Origin: Struthio camelus
Lineage: Eukaryota; Chordata; Aves; Struthioniformes; Struthionidae
Reading direction: 5' to 3'
Length of the DNA: 64,000 nucleotides
Assembly: GCF_040807025.1 (NCBI RefSeq)
Contig: NC_090967.1
Span: forward strand, 4,338,001 to 4,402,000
The position numbers and the translations under genes were made by a program. This document shows, piece by piece, positions 38,101 through 57,625 of the stretch (position 1 is its first letter; each line of letters begins with the position of its first letter). Below the pieces are notes generated by a model. The model did not search any database and was not told the origin of the DNA. It saw only the letters and a list, made by a program, of their open reading frames with translations.

Positions 38101-39853
38101 CCCGTTACCAGGGATCTCTGACCTTGATGAAGGAGAACACACATGGGGCTTCTGCAGGTACAGCTTAATGTCAAGCAGCGACTTGCAAGAGGGAAAGGGT
38201 AGTGTCTGCTGAGTGGTGGCTGGTTACAGGACCAGGTCTTGCTGCAGGCAGGAAGGGGCGGCAGGGAGCACAGTCCAGAGCTTTGCGAGAAGTGCAATGG
38301 CCCACGAGGAGGTGCTACTCCTTCCACCCCTCACTTGCTGTCCTGCTCCCTTACCCACCATCCTTACCTGAAGTCGGGAATCCCTGAGGCAGTACTGATT
38401 CCAGCCCCTGTGTGAAACACCACGTTCGAGGAACTCCTTATCAAATCTGCCAGTTCACGCACTTTCCTCTCCAGCTCCTCCGGAGGATCAAAAATCTGAG
38501 AAGAAACAAACCACAGCAGGAACTGAGAGACCCAGTGGTGGGTGCTACGCACCCCCGCAGCAGGCACACACACCCAGTAAACTGTTCTTTCTTATCCACA
38601 ATGAAAACTGCAGGTGGGAAATAAGATTTCTCATTGCTTAACGATAAAAGCATCTAACTGGAGAGAAACAGCATTGTACAAACTGTCCCCATGTAGTATA
38701 GGGGCTTAAAAAAGCCTTATGCAGAAGAGGGTATTTAATGCTCTTGCCAACGGGTACCTGATACCCACAGAAGCATCTTGGATCAAGGGCACAGTGGAGC
38801 AGCAGGAGGAAGGGAGCGACCCCGGGGCCAGCCCAGGTGCACTGATCCCCGGCACCGTTCCCCAGCAGAGCCGCGGGCTCGACAGGGCTCGGGGCCAGCG
38901 AGCCACAGCGGAAGAAGAGGGTGGCCATGGAGATGGAAGAGGCAGAGCCACTGTAGCTGGATGGGTTTGCGGGACCATCCTGCCTTCTGGCACGGGCGAC
39001 CGTTACGGACGCAGAGTTGCATTTCTGCGGGCTGCTCCTCCAGCCTGGTCCCCTGAGGACACGGGCTGAGGAGGACGTCCCGTCCCCGCGCTCCAAGGCG
39101 GGCTCAGGACGCCCCTGCGCGTCCCCGTCCCCCTAGACCTCTTCTAAGCTTCTCGAGCGCTGCTGTGCCCTGTTGGGCCGCGAGGTTGGGATCCCCCCCC
39201 CCCCAGCTATGCCTGGGACAGGCCCCACAGCGGGCGAGGGCCTGCCCTGAAAAAGGGGGGACCCTGAGGGGGCACTGGGGTCTCTGCTGGGAGGGGGGGG
39301 GTCACGGATTGGGCTCGGGGGAGGCACAAGGGCAGCACTATGGCACTGGGAGAGTCTCTGCTGGGGGTGGGGGGCAACACAAATGGGGTCCGGTTGAGGG
39401 GGAACATGGGGCAGGGGGGGTGCAATCCCTGCTAAGGGACACATAGGCTTGGGGATCCCTGCTGGGGGGGCAAAAAGAGGGGCGCGGGGCTGGGCTTGGG
39501 GGGGGGGTACAAAGGGGAGCCACAGGGCTGGGCCGGGGGGCAAAAGGGGGTCCGTGGGGCTGGGCCTGGAGGGCGGGGGGAGAGCCATAGGGCTGGAAGA
39601 CCATGGAGCTGGGGGGGGGGGAGCCACGGAGGGGGCCCGTGGGGCTGGGGGGACGGACACGGCTGGGCCGGGGCCGCCGCTGGGGGGCACCGGGGGGAGC
39701 GTGGAGGCCCCACCCGGGAGACAGGGGGGGACAAGGGGTGGGGTGGGCCGGGGCCGGGCCAGGCAGGCCCCGCGGCGCCTCGCTCACCTCGGGGAGGCCG
39801 CACTTGCCCTTGTCCGAGTACGGCGAGAGCCCGGCCGCGTAGTTCACCGCCAT
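32167..39853 (-). CDS. SIRT6: SIRT6, NAD+-dependent protein deacylase/ADP-ribosyltransferase, complete
   Basis: SIRT6 is a nuclear, chromatin-bound class IV sirtuin removing acetyl and long-chain acyl groups from histone H3 (K9, K18, K56) in DNA repair and metabolic control. Coding exons in transcript order: 39853-39788, 38495-38368, 37991-37809, 35378-35319, 34695-34600, 33622-33542, 33177-33054, 32502-32167 (TGA). Phases agree, giving 357 aa (human 355). Landmarks: NAD-binding [15 protein letters not shown] (about 51-66); QNVDGLH (111-117); catalytic His133 in ELHGNMF; zinc cysteines at 141, 144, 166 and 177 (CVKC and RLC...RAC); [14 protein letters not shown]. The C-terminal tail diverges but keeps a short basic AKKMK string near the end, in place of the human PKRVKAK nuclear signal. 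The ATG is chosen by match to family [12 protein letters not shown]; the frame stays open upstream only because the promoter is GC-rich. Exon 4 uses a GTACGT donor. Confidence 0.97.
39190..39760. repeat. SIRT6 intron 1 G-rich degenerate tandem tract
   Basis: Loose repeats of GGGGCTGGGCC, GAGCCACAGGGCTGG and GGGGGGCAAAAGG with many G-runs of 4-9 on the plus strand, so C-rich in the SIRT6 RNA sense. G-quadruplex potential is high on the template strand. It ends at the exon 1 donor. Confidence 0.65.
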
Positions 39854-40720
39854 GGCCCGGCCCGGCCGCGCCGCCCGCCGCGCACCAATAAAGTTTTCAT
39901 TGTTGTCAATGCCCGCGGAAGGGCGGAAGCGCGCAATGAAGCCGCGGGGCGCGGGGCGCATGCGCAAGGCAGGGCCGGTGGGGAGGGAAGGCGAGGGCGG
40001 CGCCGCCATATTGGTGCCTGGCAGGGAAAGCACCTGCCCTTCCCTTGCCCTTCCTCTGCTCCAGCCTAATTCCTGCCCCCCCCCCCAAAACCCGGCCCGG
40101 ACACAGGCGCTGGGCGGGGGGTGCCAGGCAGGGACGAGGCCTGGGCCCAGCCCTGCCCCACACCGCCCCCAACCCTTGGGGAGGGATGTGGGGTCCCAGC
40201 CCTGCAGGGCTCCATCCACCCCCCCCAGGCCCCCTCTGCCTCGGGTCACGCCGCCACCGCCTTCCCCGGGGCGTTTCGGGGGCTGCCCCACATCACCCCA
40301 CGGGTGGCAAAAGGGGGCACCCGCTGCCGCCCTCAGGGAGGCCCCGAACGGGCTCGGGGGGCCCCGCTCGGCGCGGGCAGGTGTAACCGGAGCCGCCGTA
40401 ACCCAACTCCCCCGCGGCGCCTGGGTCCCCCCCGGCGCCCGCCGGCCGGCCACGAAGCGCCGGGGTGGCTCAGCGGCGGGGCGGCCGCGGGGTGAGGAAG
40501 GGTCTGCGGGCGCCGGTGGGAGACGGTGGGGGGGGGCGGCCGGCGGGACCCCACGCGGGCCTGGTTTTGGGGGGCGGCTGCTGGGGGGGGGAGCAGGGCG
40601 TCGAGGAGGCGCACGCACGTGTCCCCCCCCCCCCCCCGCCACCACCTCTGGGGTGACGGGGACCCTCACGGCGCCGCCGTCTCCCTCGTCTAGGCACGGC
40701 GGGCCGGAGGGTCGAGCCGC
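39854..40720. promoter_or_regulatory. Bidirectional SIRT6/ANKRD24 promoter
   Basis: The two start codons are 869 bp apart and head to head. Motifs seen: CCAAT at about 39886; two CGGAAG ETS cores at about 39915-39930; a perfect NRF1-type palindrome GCGCATGCGCA at 39956-39966; and GCCGCCATATTGG at 40002-40014, which combines YY1 and an inverted CCAAT. All lie within 160 bp of the SIRT6 start, as in a TATA-less housekeeping promoter. Further right, TCGTCTAG at 40686-40693 looks like an acceptor, so ANKRD24 may have a non-coding exon upstream between 40.0 and 40.5 kb. Binding is inferred from sequence only. Confidence 0.6.
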
Positions 40721-40721
40721 C

Positions 40722-50113
<9,392 letters not shown>

Positions 50114-50345
50114 GCTCCGGCTGCCCAGCCAGCGCCGCGGGGGCCGGGGACACGGCCGGCAGCAGCAGCCGGGAGCCAGGCTGTGCTTCACCCCGCGCGG
50201 CCGCGCCGCCCCTTCGCTTCCGTGACGCTGGCAGGCGCCCGCCGGCCGCACGCGTCCCCCACGCTCACCCGGCCCCGCGGCCGGCATCGGGGTCCGGGAC
50301 ACCGCGGCGGTGTCCCCACGGCTCTACGCACCCCAGCACAGCAGC

Positions 50346-50351
50346 AATAAA
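50346..50351 (+). terminator. ANKRD24 polyadenylation signal
   Basis: AATAAA in the context CAGCAATAAAGTA, 233 bp after the stop codon. Confidence 0.85.
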
Positions 50352-50369
50352 GTATTTATACTCACGCCA

Positions 50370-51600
50370 ACGGGGCCGCTCGTCCCTGGGGGGAGACAAG
50401 GACGGGGATGGGGACAGCTGGCATCAGGCCACGTGTGCCAGGGGTGTTGGGGGAGGCTGGGGCACTGGGGTTTGGACACGTCTCCCATGGTGTCCCCAGC
50501 TATGCTGGCGCCCCTAGGAGGGGACCGGGTCAGCTGAGACAGAAACGTGCCCTTTGCAGGGCGATGGGATGGGAAAGGTTGGAAACCATCCTGGCCAGAG
50601 CTGAAAGCGTGTCCGCACGGGGGTCCCGCTCCATTGTGGGGCTGCTCGCGGGGCCAGGCGGTGGCAGGTCCCGCGGCGAGGACAGCGTTTCCTGCGCAAG
50701 GAAGTGGGCTGTGGCCGGGCTGGGGCCACAGCTTCCCGAGCCTTTGGTGGTGACAAAGCCTCCAGCTCCCAGCCTGGACGCCTGGCCGTGCTGCGGTGAG
50801 CGCTGGGGGGGGGGTCTAAGGGCACCCTGCGGGGCTGGGAGGCACGGGAGGGACCTGGTGCCACTGGGGTTGGGGACATCCCCACGGTGCCCGGCTAGGG
50901 GACACCACGGGGAACCTTTCATTCTAGACATGGGGAAACTGAGGCATGACCCCTGCAGCAGGGCCGGTAGCTGGCGCTGGGGCTGAGCCAGGCCCATGCT
51001 CAGGGTGGGCGATGCTAAGGGCAGGATACGGCCCGGCGGTGCTGGGCACGGTCACGGCAGGGAACCCAGCTCAGCTCCCCCCAAGCTGGGATTTGGGAAG
51101 TCTCTAGGGACCCCCAAACTGGGGATGGTTCCCCCTTAGCCACCCTGGGAAGGCGATGGCCATCTGGGTGGCGCTGGCCCCTTCCCCAGCCCCATCGCCA
51201 CATCCGAGGTCTGGAATCGCCCGAAACCTCAATTCCGGGCACGAGACCGCAGGGGCGGCTGCAGGCCCCCGCGGGAAACCCCGGCCACGCACAGCGCTTT
51301 CGCTCCCGCCTCCGCTCCCTCCTCTTTCCCGGCAGCAGGATCAGGCTATTGTGGGGAGAAACCAGACCCCGTCCCCAAGGGATGCAGCGAGGCCAGAGGG
51401 GAAACTGAGGCACGGCAGCGTGGGGTGGCCCTGTGGCAGGGCAGAAGGGTTTGAAGTCCCGGCTTGGGAGCGAGTGCCCACGGGAGGGTGCTGGGGACAC
51501 CGCGGTCACGGTGTCTCTGCTGTCCTCTACCCTGGGGGTGACCGACCCACTGTCCCCGCAGGTCCCCAGCCCCAGGCACCGGGCAGCTCTGCTGGGTCAC
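50370..51600. other. ANKRD24-EBI3 spacer with EBI3 promoter
   Basis: GC-rich unique DNA of 1.2 kb. No exon of another gene is seen. It holds two MIR-like GGGGAAACTGAGGCA fragments (about 50931 and 51399). The EBI3 transcription start must lie in or near its right end; I see no TATA box close to the start codon. Confidence 0.5.
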
Positions 51601-51606
51601 CCTGAC

Positions 51607-54600
51607 ATGAAGTGGCTTTGGGTGGTGGCTTTCGTGGCACCTGCCTGCACCGCTCCCAGCAACGGCACGGCTGGGGGCGCCGGGGACGGAGGTATGGGGG
51701 GCATGGGGACCGGGCATGGGGACGCCAGGGACGGAGGTATGGGGGGCATGGGGACCGGGCATGGGGGTGCTGGGGATGGAGGTGTTGGGAGAAGGGCACC
51801 AGGCATTGGAGTGCCGGGGATGGGAGGTGCAGGGGGAGATCGGGGGAACTGGGATGGAGGGACTGGAGGTGCTGGGAATGGAGGTATGGAGGGAGCTGGG
51901 GGGGACCGGGGAGAGTAGGACTGGGGTGTACTGGGAGGATCTGGGATGGAGGTATGGGATCTGGGGGGATCCAGGATGGTGATATGGGAGCTGCGGGGAT
52001 CTGGTATGGAGATATGGGATCTGGGAGGATCTGGCATGGAGGTATGCGATCTGGGGGGATCCGGGATGGAGGCGTGCAAGCTGGGGGGATCTGGGATGGA
52101 GGTGTGGGAGCTGGGGGGACCTGAGATGGAGGTGTGGGAGCTGGGGGGATCTAGGATGGAGGTGTGGGAGCTGGGGGGACCTGAGATGGAGGTATGGGAG
52201 CTGGGGGGATCTAGGATGGAGGTGTAGGAGCTGGGGGGATCTGGGATGGAGGTGTGGGAGCTGGGGGGATATGGGATGGAAATGTGGGAGCTGCAGGGAT
52301 CCGGGATGGAGGTGTGGGAGCTGGGGGGATCTAGGATGGAGGTATGGGATCTGGGGGGATCTGGGATGGAGGTGTGGGAGCTGGGGGATCTAGGATGGAG
52401 GTGTGGGATCTGGGGGGATATGGGATGGAGGTGTGGGAGCTGGAGGGATCTGGGATGGAGGTATGGGATCTGGGGGGATCCGGGATGGAGGCGTGCAAGC
52501 TGGGGGGATCCAGGATGGAGGTATGGGATCTGGGGGGATCCGGGATGGAGGTGTGGGAGCTGGGGGGATCCAGGATGGAGGTATGGGATCTGGGGGGATC
52601 TAGGACGGAGGTGTGGGATCTGGGGGGATCTGGGATGGAGGTATGGGATCTGGGGAGATCTGGGATGGAGGAGTGGGAGCTGGGGGGATATGGGATGGAA
52701 GTGTGGGATCTGGGGGGATCCGGGATGGAGGTGTGGGAGCTGGGGGGATCTGGGATGGAGGTGTGGGATCTGGGGGGACCCAGGATGGTGATATGGGAGC
52801 TGCGGGGATCTGGTATGGAGATATGGGATCTGGGAGGATCTGGCATGGAGGTATGGGATCTGGGGGGATCCGGGATGGAGGCGTGCAAGCTGGGGGGATC
52901 TGGGATGGAGGTATGGGATCTGGGGGTATGTGGGATGGAGGTATGGGATCTGGGGGGATCTGGGATGGAGGTGTGGGAGCTGGGGGGATCTAGGATGGAG
53001 GTATGGGAGCTGGGGGGATCCGGGATGGAGGTATGGGAGCTGGGGGGATCCGGGATGGAGGTGTGGGAGCTGGGGGGATATGGGATGGAGGTGTGGGAGC
53101 TGGGGGGATCTAGGATGGAGGTGTGGGAGCTGGGGGATCTAGGATAGAGGTGTGGGATCTGGGGGGATCCGGGATGGAGGTATGGGGAACACTAGGGGGA
53201 AATGGGTGGACTGAGGATGGAGGGAGGAGGGATGGGGGAACTAGGAATGAAGGTCTAGGGATACTGGGGGGACTGGGAACATGGCAGAGACTGTAGATGG
53301 AGGGATGGGGGACCGGGAGAGCAGGGCACGGGAGGAAAGCAGGGGTCAGGGGTGCAGCGATGGAGGAACAGGGGATGGAGGGTGCAGGCGGCACCCTCCG
53401 AGGGCCGTGGGCCCGTGGGGACCCTGAAGTCTGGGATGGGGGCTGTGGGGGCAGGGGGGGACAGGGACCTTCCCGTCCCAGCTCCCAGCTGGGGACAGCA
53501 CCTCGGAAAGTCCCTGCTGGGCAAGGAGGCTGTAGGAAACGACGACGGGGTGGGGGAGAAGACCAAGGAGACCAAGGACCATCTTGGACACCGCGTCCTC
53601 CCCCTCGGGGAGGGGACAGGGACCGGGTTGGGGTGGGGGGGGTCCAGCCTGCGCCCACCACCGCCGCTTCCCCCAGGCGGCTGCACCCTGCAGCACGGCG
53701 TGCTGGGCACCGAGGTGCTGCTGCGGTGCCCGGCGGCGCCGGGGGGGGCCGCGGCCGCCTGGCGCCGGGGGGACACGGCCCTGGGGACGCACCCGCCGCC
53801 GGGGCTAGCCCTGCCCAACGCCAGCCTGGCCCACGAGGGCCACTACAGCTGCCACCACCCCGCCACCGGCGAGACCTGGGCCACCGTCTGCCTGCGCCTG
53901 GGCTGTGAGTGACCCCAACACCCCGCCGGGCTCGTGGTCCCCTGCCGCTGGCCTTGGTGGCGGGGGGGGGGGGACCCAGCGGCAGCGGGGTGACCGTGGG
54001 CATCACCCTGCCCTAGATCCGCCCGCGCCGCCGGCCGTCGAGTGCTGGGCCATCAGCTACCCGCAGGCGGTGAACTGCTCCTGGGCCGCCGAGCCCGAGC
54101 CGCTGCTGGAGACCCACTACGTGGCCACGTACAGGTGAAGCGAGCGCCCGGCTGAGACCGGCCGCCGTCGTGTCGCAAGTGGGGCGGCGGGCCAGGCCCC
54201 CTCCCCTCCCTCCCCCCCCCAGCCCCAGCTCCCTCTTTCCCCCTTTCCTCCATCCTCCCCGCCGCCCTCCCCAAACCAGGCACGGCGTGTGGGGGGCCGC
54301 GGGGAGCGGCGAGTGCGTCCGCACGGGGCCCCGCAGCTGCTCCTTCGGCGACGTCCAGATGTTCTCCCTCAGCCCCTACGTGCTGAACGTGACGGCCGTG
54401 AGCCCCCTGGGCAGCGCCTCGCGCCTCCTCCCCTTCCTCGTGGAAGACATCAGTGAGTGCCGGACGCCTGGCTCCGCTCGGGTTTAATCCGCCCCCCCCC
54501 CCCGGGGTGGTGGGGTTGGGGTGGGGGTCCTTTCGGAAAAGGGGTTGCCGGGCGTTTTCAGCTCGGGAGGTGGAAACGTCAGCGTCACGAGTTTGCTGGG

Positions 54601-55124
54601 TCTCAGCCCGGCTCCGCGTCCCGCCGTTCCGCCGTCCCCACCGGCCAGGGACTCTCCTCACGCCGGTCATTATTTCCCTGCTTCGTTAGTAAAGCCAGAC
54701 CCCCCCGAGGACCTGCGGGTCTCGCCCATCCCCGGGGAGACGAAGAAGCTGCTGCTGGAGTGGAGCCCGCCGGCGTCCTGGCCCTTCCCCGAATACTTCC
54801 CGCTCAAGTATCACGTCCGCTACGCGCGGGACGAGGTCTCCAGCCCCAAAACGGTACTGCCCGGCCCCCGCTGCTGCCGTGCCGGTGTCCTCGCACGCCG
54901 GGTAAACTGAGGCACGGCCGAGGGACCGTCCCGCTCGGTCCCCCCCAACCCCGGCTCTGTCCCGTCCCCAGATCGGACCCTACGAGCAGACGTCCGTCAC
55001 CCTGACGGGGTTGCGCCCCGGCACCCTGCACCATGTCCAAGTGGCCGCGAAGGACTTCACAGACTACGGGGAGTTCAGCGCCTGGAGCCAGCCGGCCTCG
55101 GGGACGCCCTGGACGGAGCCGTGA
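51607..55124 (+). CDS. EBI3: EBI3, IL-27/IL-35 beta subunit, with an extra Ig-like domain
   Basis: EBI3 is a secreted soluble class I cytokine-receptor-like chain that pairs with p28 (IL-27) or p35 (IL-35). Coding exons: 51607-51691, 53677-53904, 54017-54134, 54280-54452, 54690-54853, 54972-55124 (TGA). Phases agree, giving 306 aa; human has 229. [16 protein letters not shown] is a plausible signal peptide. Exon 2 (76 codons) is an Ig-like domain with two cysteines (LLRC and YSC), a Trp (AAWRRG) and NAS sequon; mammalian EBI3 lacks it. Then cytokine-receptor D1 ([35 protein letters not shown]) and D2 ([50 protein letters not shown]). FSAWS is a degenerate WSxWS box, as in human EBI3. Identity rests on D1/D2 and position before YJU2. 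Exon 1 is the least certain part, since it is short and its donor lies in a repeat. Confidence 0.9.
51680..53260. repeat. EBI3 intron 1 minisatellite, about 30-bp unit
   Basis: Roughly fifty tandem copies of a 30-bp unit, typified by GGATGGAGGTGTGGGAGCTG followed by GGGGGATCTG. Variants are ATATGG, ATCCAGG and CTGCGGGG. The left end (51683-51790) has a longer 45-bp unit duplicated once. Units contain GGAGGTATGG or GGAGGTGTGG, matching the exon 1 donor. Because 30 is divisible by three, long stop-free frames run through it; they are not genes. Confidence 0.95.
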
Positions 55125-55295
55125 CGGCGGTGCAGCGGGACCCCGCGTGCCCCGGCGCCTCTGTCCCCCATGTCCCCACCAGCGCCAGCAGCATCCTCCT
55201 CCCCGCGCCGCCGGGTCCGGCCCTGCTGAACCCCTCGAGAGCTGAGCCGCGTCCGCGCTCCGCGCCAGGACGCTGCGTCGTGGACAGAATTGGGC

Positions 55296-55301
55296 AATAA
55301 A
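55296..55301 (+). terminator. EBI3 polyadenylation signal
   Basis: AATAAA in GGGCAATAAACAGG, 172 bp after the stop codon. Confidence 0.85.
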
Positions 55302-55599
55302 CAGGATGCTTTGGGGCAAGAAACAGCTTGAGGCTCCTGTCCCCGTCCTGAATTTGTTACGTTCTCCATGAAACGACCAGCAGGCGCCAGAGCCGAGCGG
55401 CTGTGCTATGGGATGGGGCCGGGGATGGTCCACAGCCGCCGCTGCGGGAGCCGGTCGCGAGCCCGAGCCAGGACGCACCCTGGGGTCGGCCCCGTCGCTG
55501 GACGCGGGGCCAGGACGAGCAAACCCCACTGGGCACTGGGTCAGCCCAGCATGTGGGGCAGGGAGAGGGTACCCACTGCGTGGACCTGGCCCCTATGGC

Positions 55600-56040
55600 T
55601 CCTATGGCCCGGGCTGGTCTCTGTGGCTCCCCAGAGCCTGGACCGGTCCCTATAGTCTGGTACTGGCCCCTATGGCTCAGACTGGTCCCTATGGCTTGGA
55701 CTGGTCCCTATGTTCTGAACTGGTCCCTATGGCTCAGACTGGTCCCTGTGGTCTGGTCCTGGCCCTGATGGCTCAGACTGGTCCCTATGGTCTGAACTGG
55801 TCCCTATGGCTCAGTCTGGTCCCTATGGTCTGGACTGGTCCCAGTAGTCCAGACTGGTCCCTATGACCTAGATTAGTCCTGATGGCCCAGACTGGCCCTA
55901 ATGGCCCAGAGCAGCTGCTATGGCTGGGACAAGCCCCTATAGCCTGGACTGATCCCTAGGGCCTGTCCTGGTCCTTATGGCCCAGACTGATTCCTATGAC
56001 CTGGACTGGCCCTTAAAGGCCCAGACCGGTCTCTATAGCT
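55600..56040. repeat. 19-bp minisatellite downstream of EBI3
   Basis: CTGGTCCCTATGGCTCAGA-type units at an exact 19-bp spacing near 55682, 55701, 55720 and 55739, becoming more diverged (CTGGCCC, CTGATGG) to the right. Confidence 0.85.
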
Positions 56041-56059
56041 GAGATTGGCCCCTATAGTC

Positions 56060-57300
56060 TATGGCATGTATTGGCCTCGCGCCAGGCTCTATGGGCTCGT
56101 GTGTGCCCATGATGGGCCCTACAGGCTCGTACAGTCCTGTGCCAGGCTCTACAGGCTCATATGTGCCCATGCCAGGCTCCACAAGCTCGTATGGGCTCGC
56201 GCCAGGCTCCACAGGATGGTACAGCCCCGCGCCGGGCTCTACGGCTGTGTATGGGCTCGGGCCGCCCTCTACAGGCGCGTATGGGCCGGCCACGGGCTCT
56301 ACAGAGTCCGGTGGGCTGTCACCAGGCTCTGCAGGCTCCTGTGGCCTCGTGCCTGGCTCTATGGACCCATACGTGCCCCTGCTTGGCCCTATGGGTGTAC
56401 ACGTGCCCTTGCCTGACCCTATGGGCTCATACGCGCCTGTGCTGGTCCCTATGGGCGTGCACATGCCCTTGCCTGACTCTACGGGCTCCTACACGCCTGT
56501 GCTGGTCTCTATGGGTGTGTACATGCCCTTGCCTGACCCTATGGGCTCCTACATGCCTGTGCTGGTTTCTATGGGTGTGTACATGCCCTTGCCTGACCCT
56601 ATGGGCTCATACGCGCCTGTGCTGGTCCCTATGGGTGTGGACGCACCCCTGTCTAGTCCTATGGGCTCGTATGGGCCCTGTCGGTCCCTATGGGTGTGCA
56701 CATGCTCTTGCCTGACCCTATGGGCTCGTACACACCCCTGTCTGGTCCTATGGGCTCGTACGGGCCCCTGCCAGTCTTTAAGGGTGTGCACGTGCCCTTG
56801 CCTGACCCTATGGGCTCCTACATGCCTCTGCCAGTCCCTATGGGCTCGTACGCACCACTGTCTGGTCCTATGGGCTCGTACGCGCCCCTGCCAGTCCCTA
56901 TGGGTGTGTACGTGCCCTTGCCTGACCCTATGGGCTCCTACGGGCCCCTGCCGGTCCCTATGGGTGTGCACGTGCCCTTGCCTGCCTCTATGGGCTCATA
57001 CGTGCCCCTGCCAGTCCCTATGGGTTTGTACGTGCCCCTGCCAGTCTCTATGGGCTTGTATGGGCCCCTGCCAGTCCCTATGGGTGTGTACAAGCTCTTG
57101 CCTGACCCTATGGCTCATACGTGCCCCTGCCGGTCCCTATGGGTTTGTACGTGCCCTTGCCTGACCCTATGGGCTCCTACAGGCCCGTGCCAGTCCCTAT
57201 GGGCTCGCATAGGCTTATTCCGGCCCCTACGCGTGTGCCCCTACAGGCTCATGCCTGGACTGGTCCCTCTGGCCCATGCTGGTCCCTGCGGCCCGCACTG
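56060..57300. repeat. 60-bp (2 x 30) minisatellite upstream of YJU2
   Basis: The higher-order unit is 60 bp, made of two related 30-bp halves: CCTTGCCTGACCCTATGGGC and CCAGTCCCTATGGGTGTGCA types. Phase is kept exactly over many units from about 56401 to 57060. The CCCTATGG core is shared with the neighbouring 19-bp array, so the two probably have a common origin. Stop-free frames of several hundred codons result from the period. Confidence 0.95.
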
Positions 57301-57625
57301 GTCCCCACGGCCCCTGCCCTGTCCGGACCGGCCGCCCCCACCCCCCCGGGGCCCCGGCCGCCCCCCCACTCCCTCCCCCGCCCGGAACGCTCCTCTCCGG
57401 CCGCCGCGCGTGCACGGGCACTTGGCACCGAGCGCAGGGGCCGCAGCGCGGTGGGCGGGGCTAGCTGACAGGCAGCCAGTAGAATCCCTCAGCCATCGGC
57501 GTTCCCTCCAATGAGTGGAGGCGGGGGGCGGGAGCTCTCTCCCGGAAGTTGCGGGGCTGCGCGGGGGGGGCGGTTGCCGAGGAGCACCGGGCCGGGTCGG
57601 GCAGGGTTGGGAGGGGGGCGCAGAC
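57300..57625 (+). promoter_or_regulatory. YJU2 promoter
   Basis: A CpG-rich, TATA-less segment directly right of the minisatellite. A CCAAT box lies at 57508-57512 and an ETS/GABP site CCGGAAGT at 57542-57549, 114 and 77 bp upstream of the start codon. This is a usual housekeeping arrangement. Confidence 0.65.

Noticed and set aside
51946-53147. Repeat-protein frames rich in MEVWELGG or MGSGGI
   Set aside because: They are translations of the 30-bp EBI3 intron minisatellite. A period divisible by three keeps all frames open.
56061-57164. 367-codon Pro/Met/Gly repeat protein
   Set aside because: It is the 60-bp minisatellite read in frame; other frames are equally open, and there is no splice or family support.
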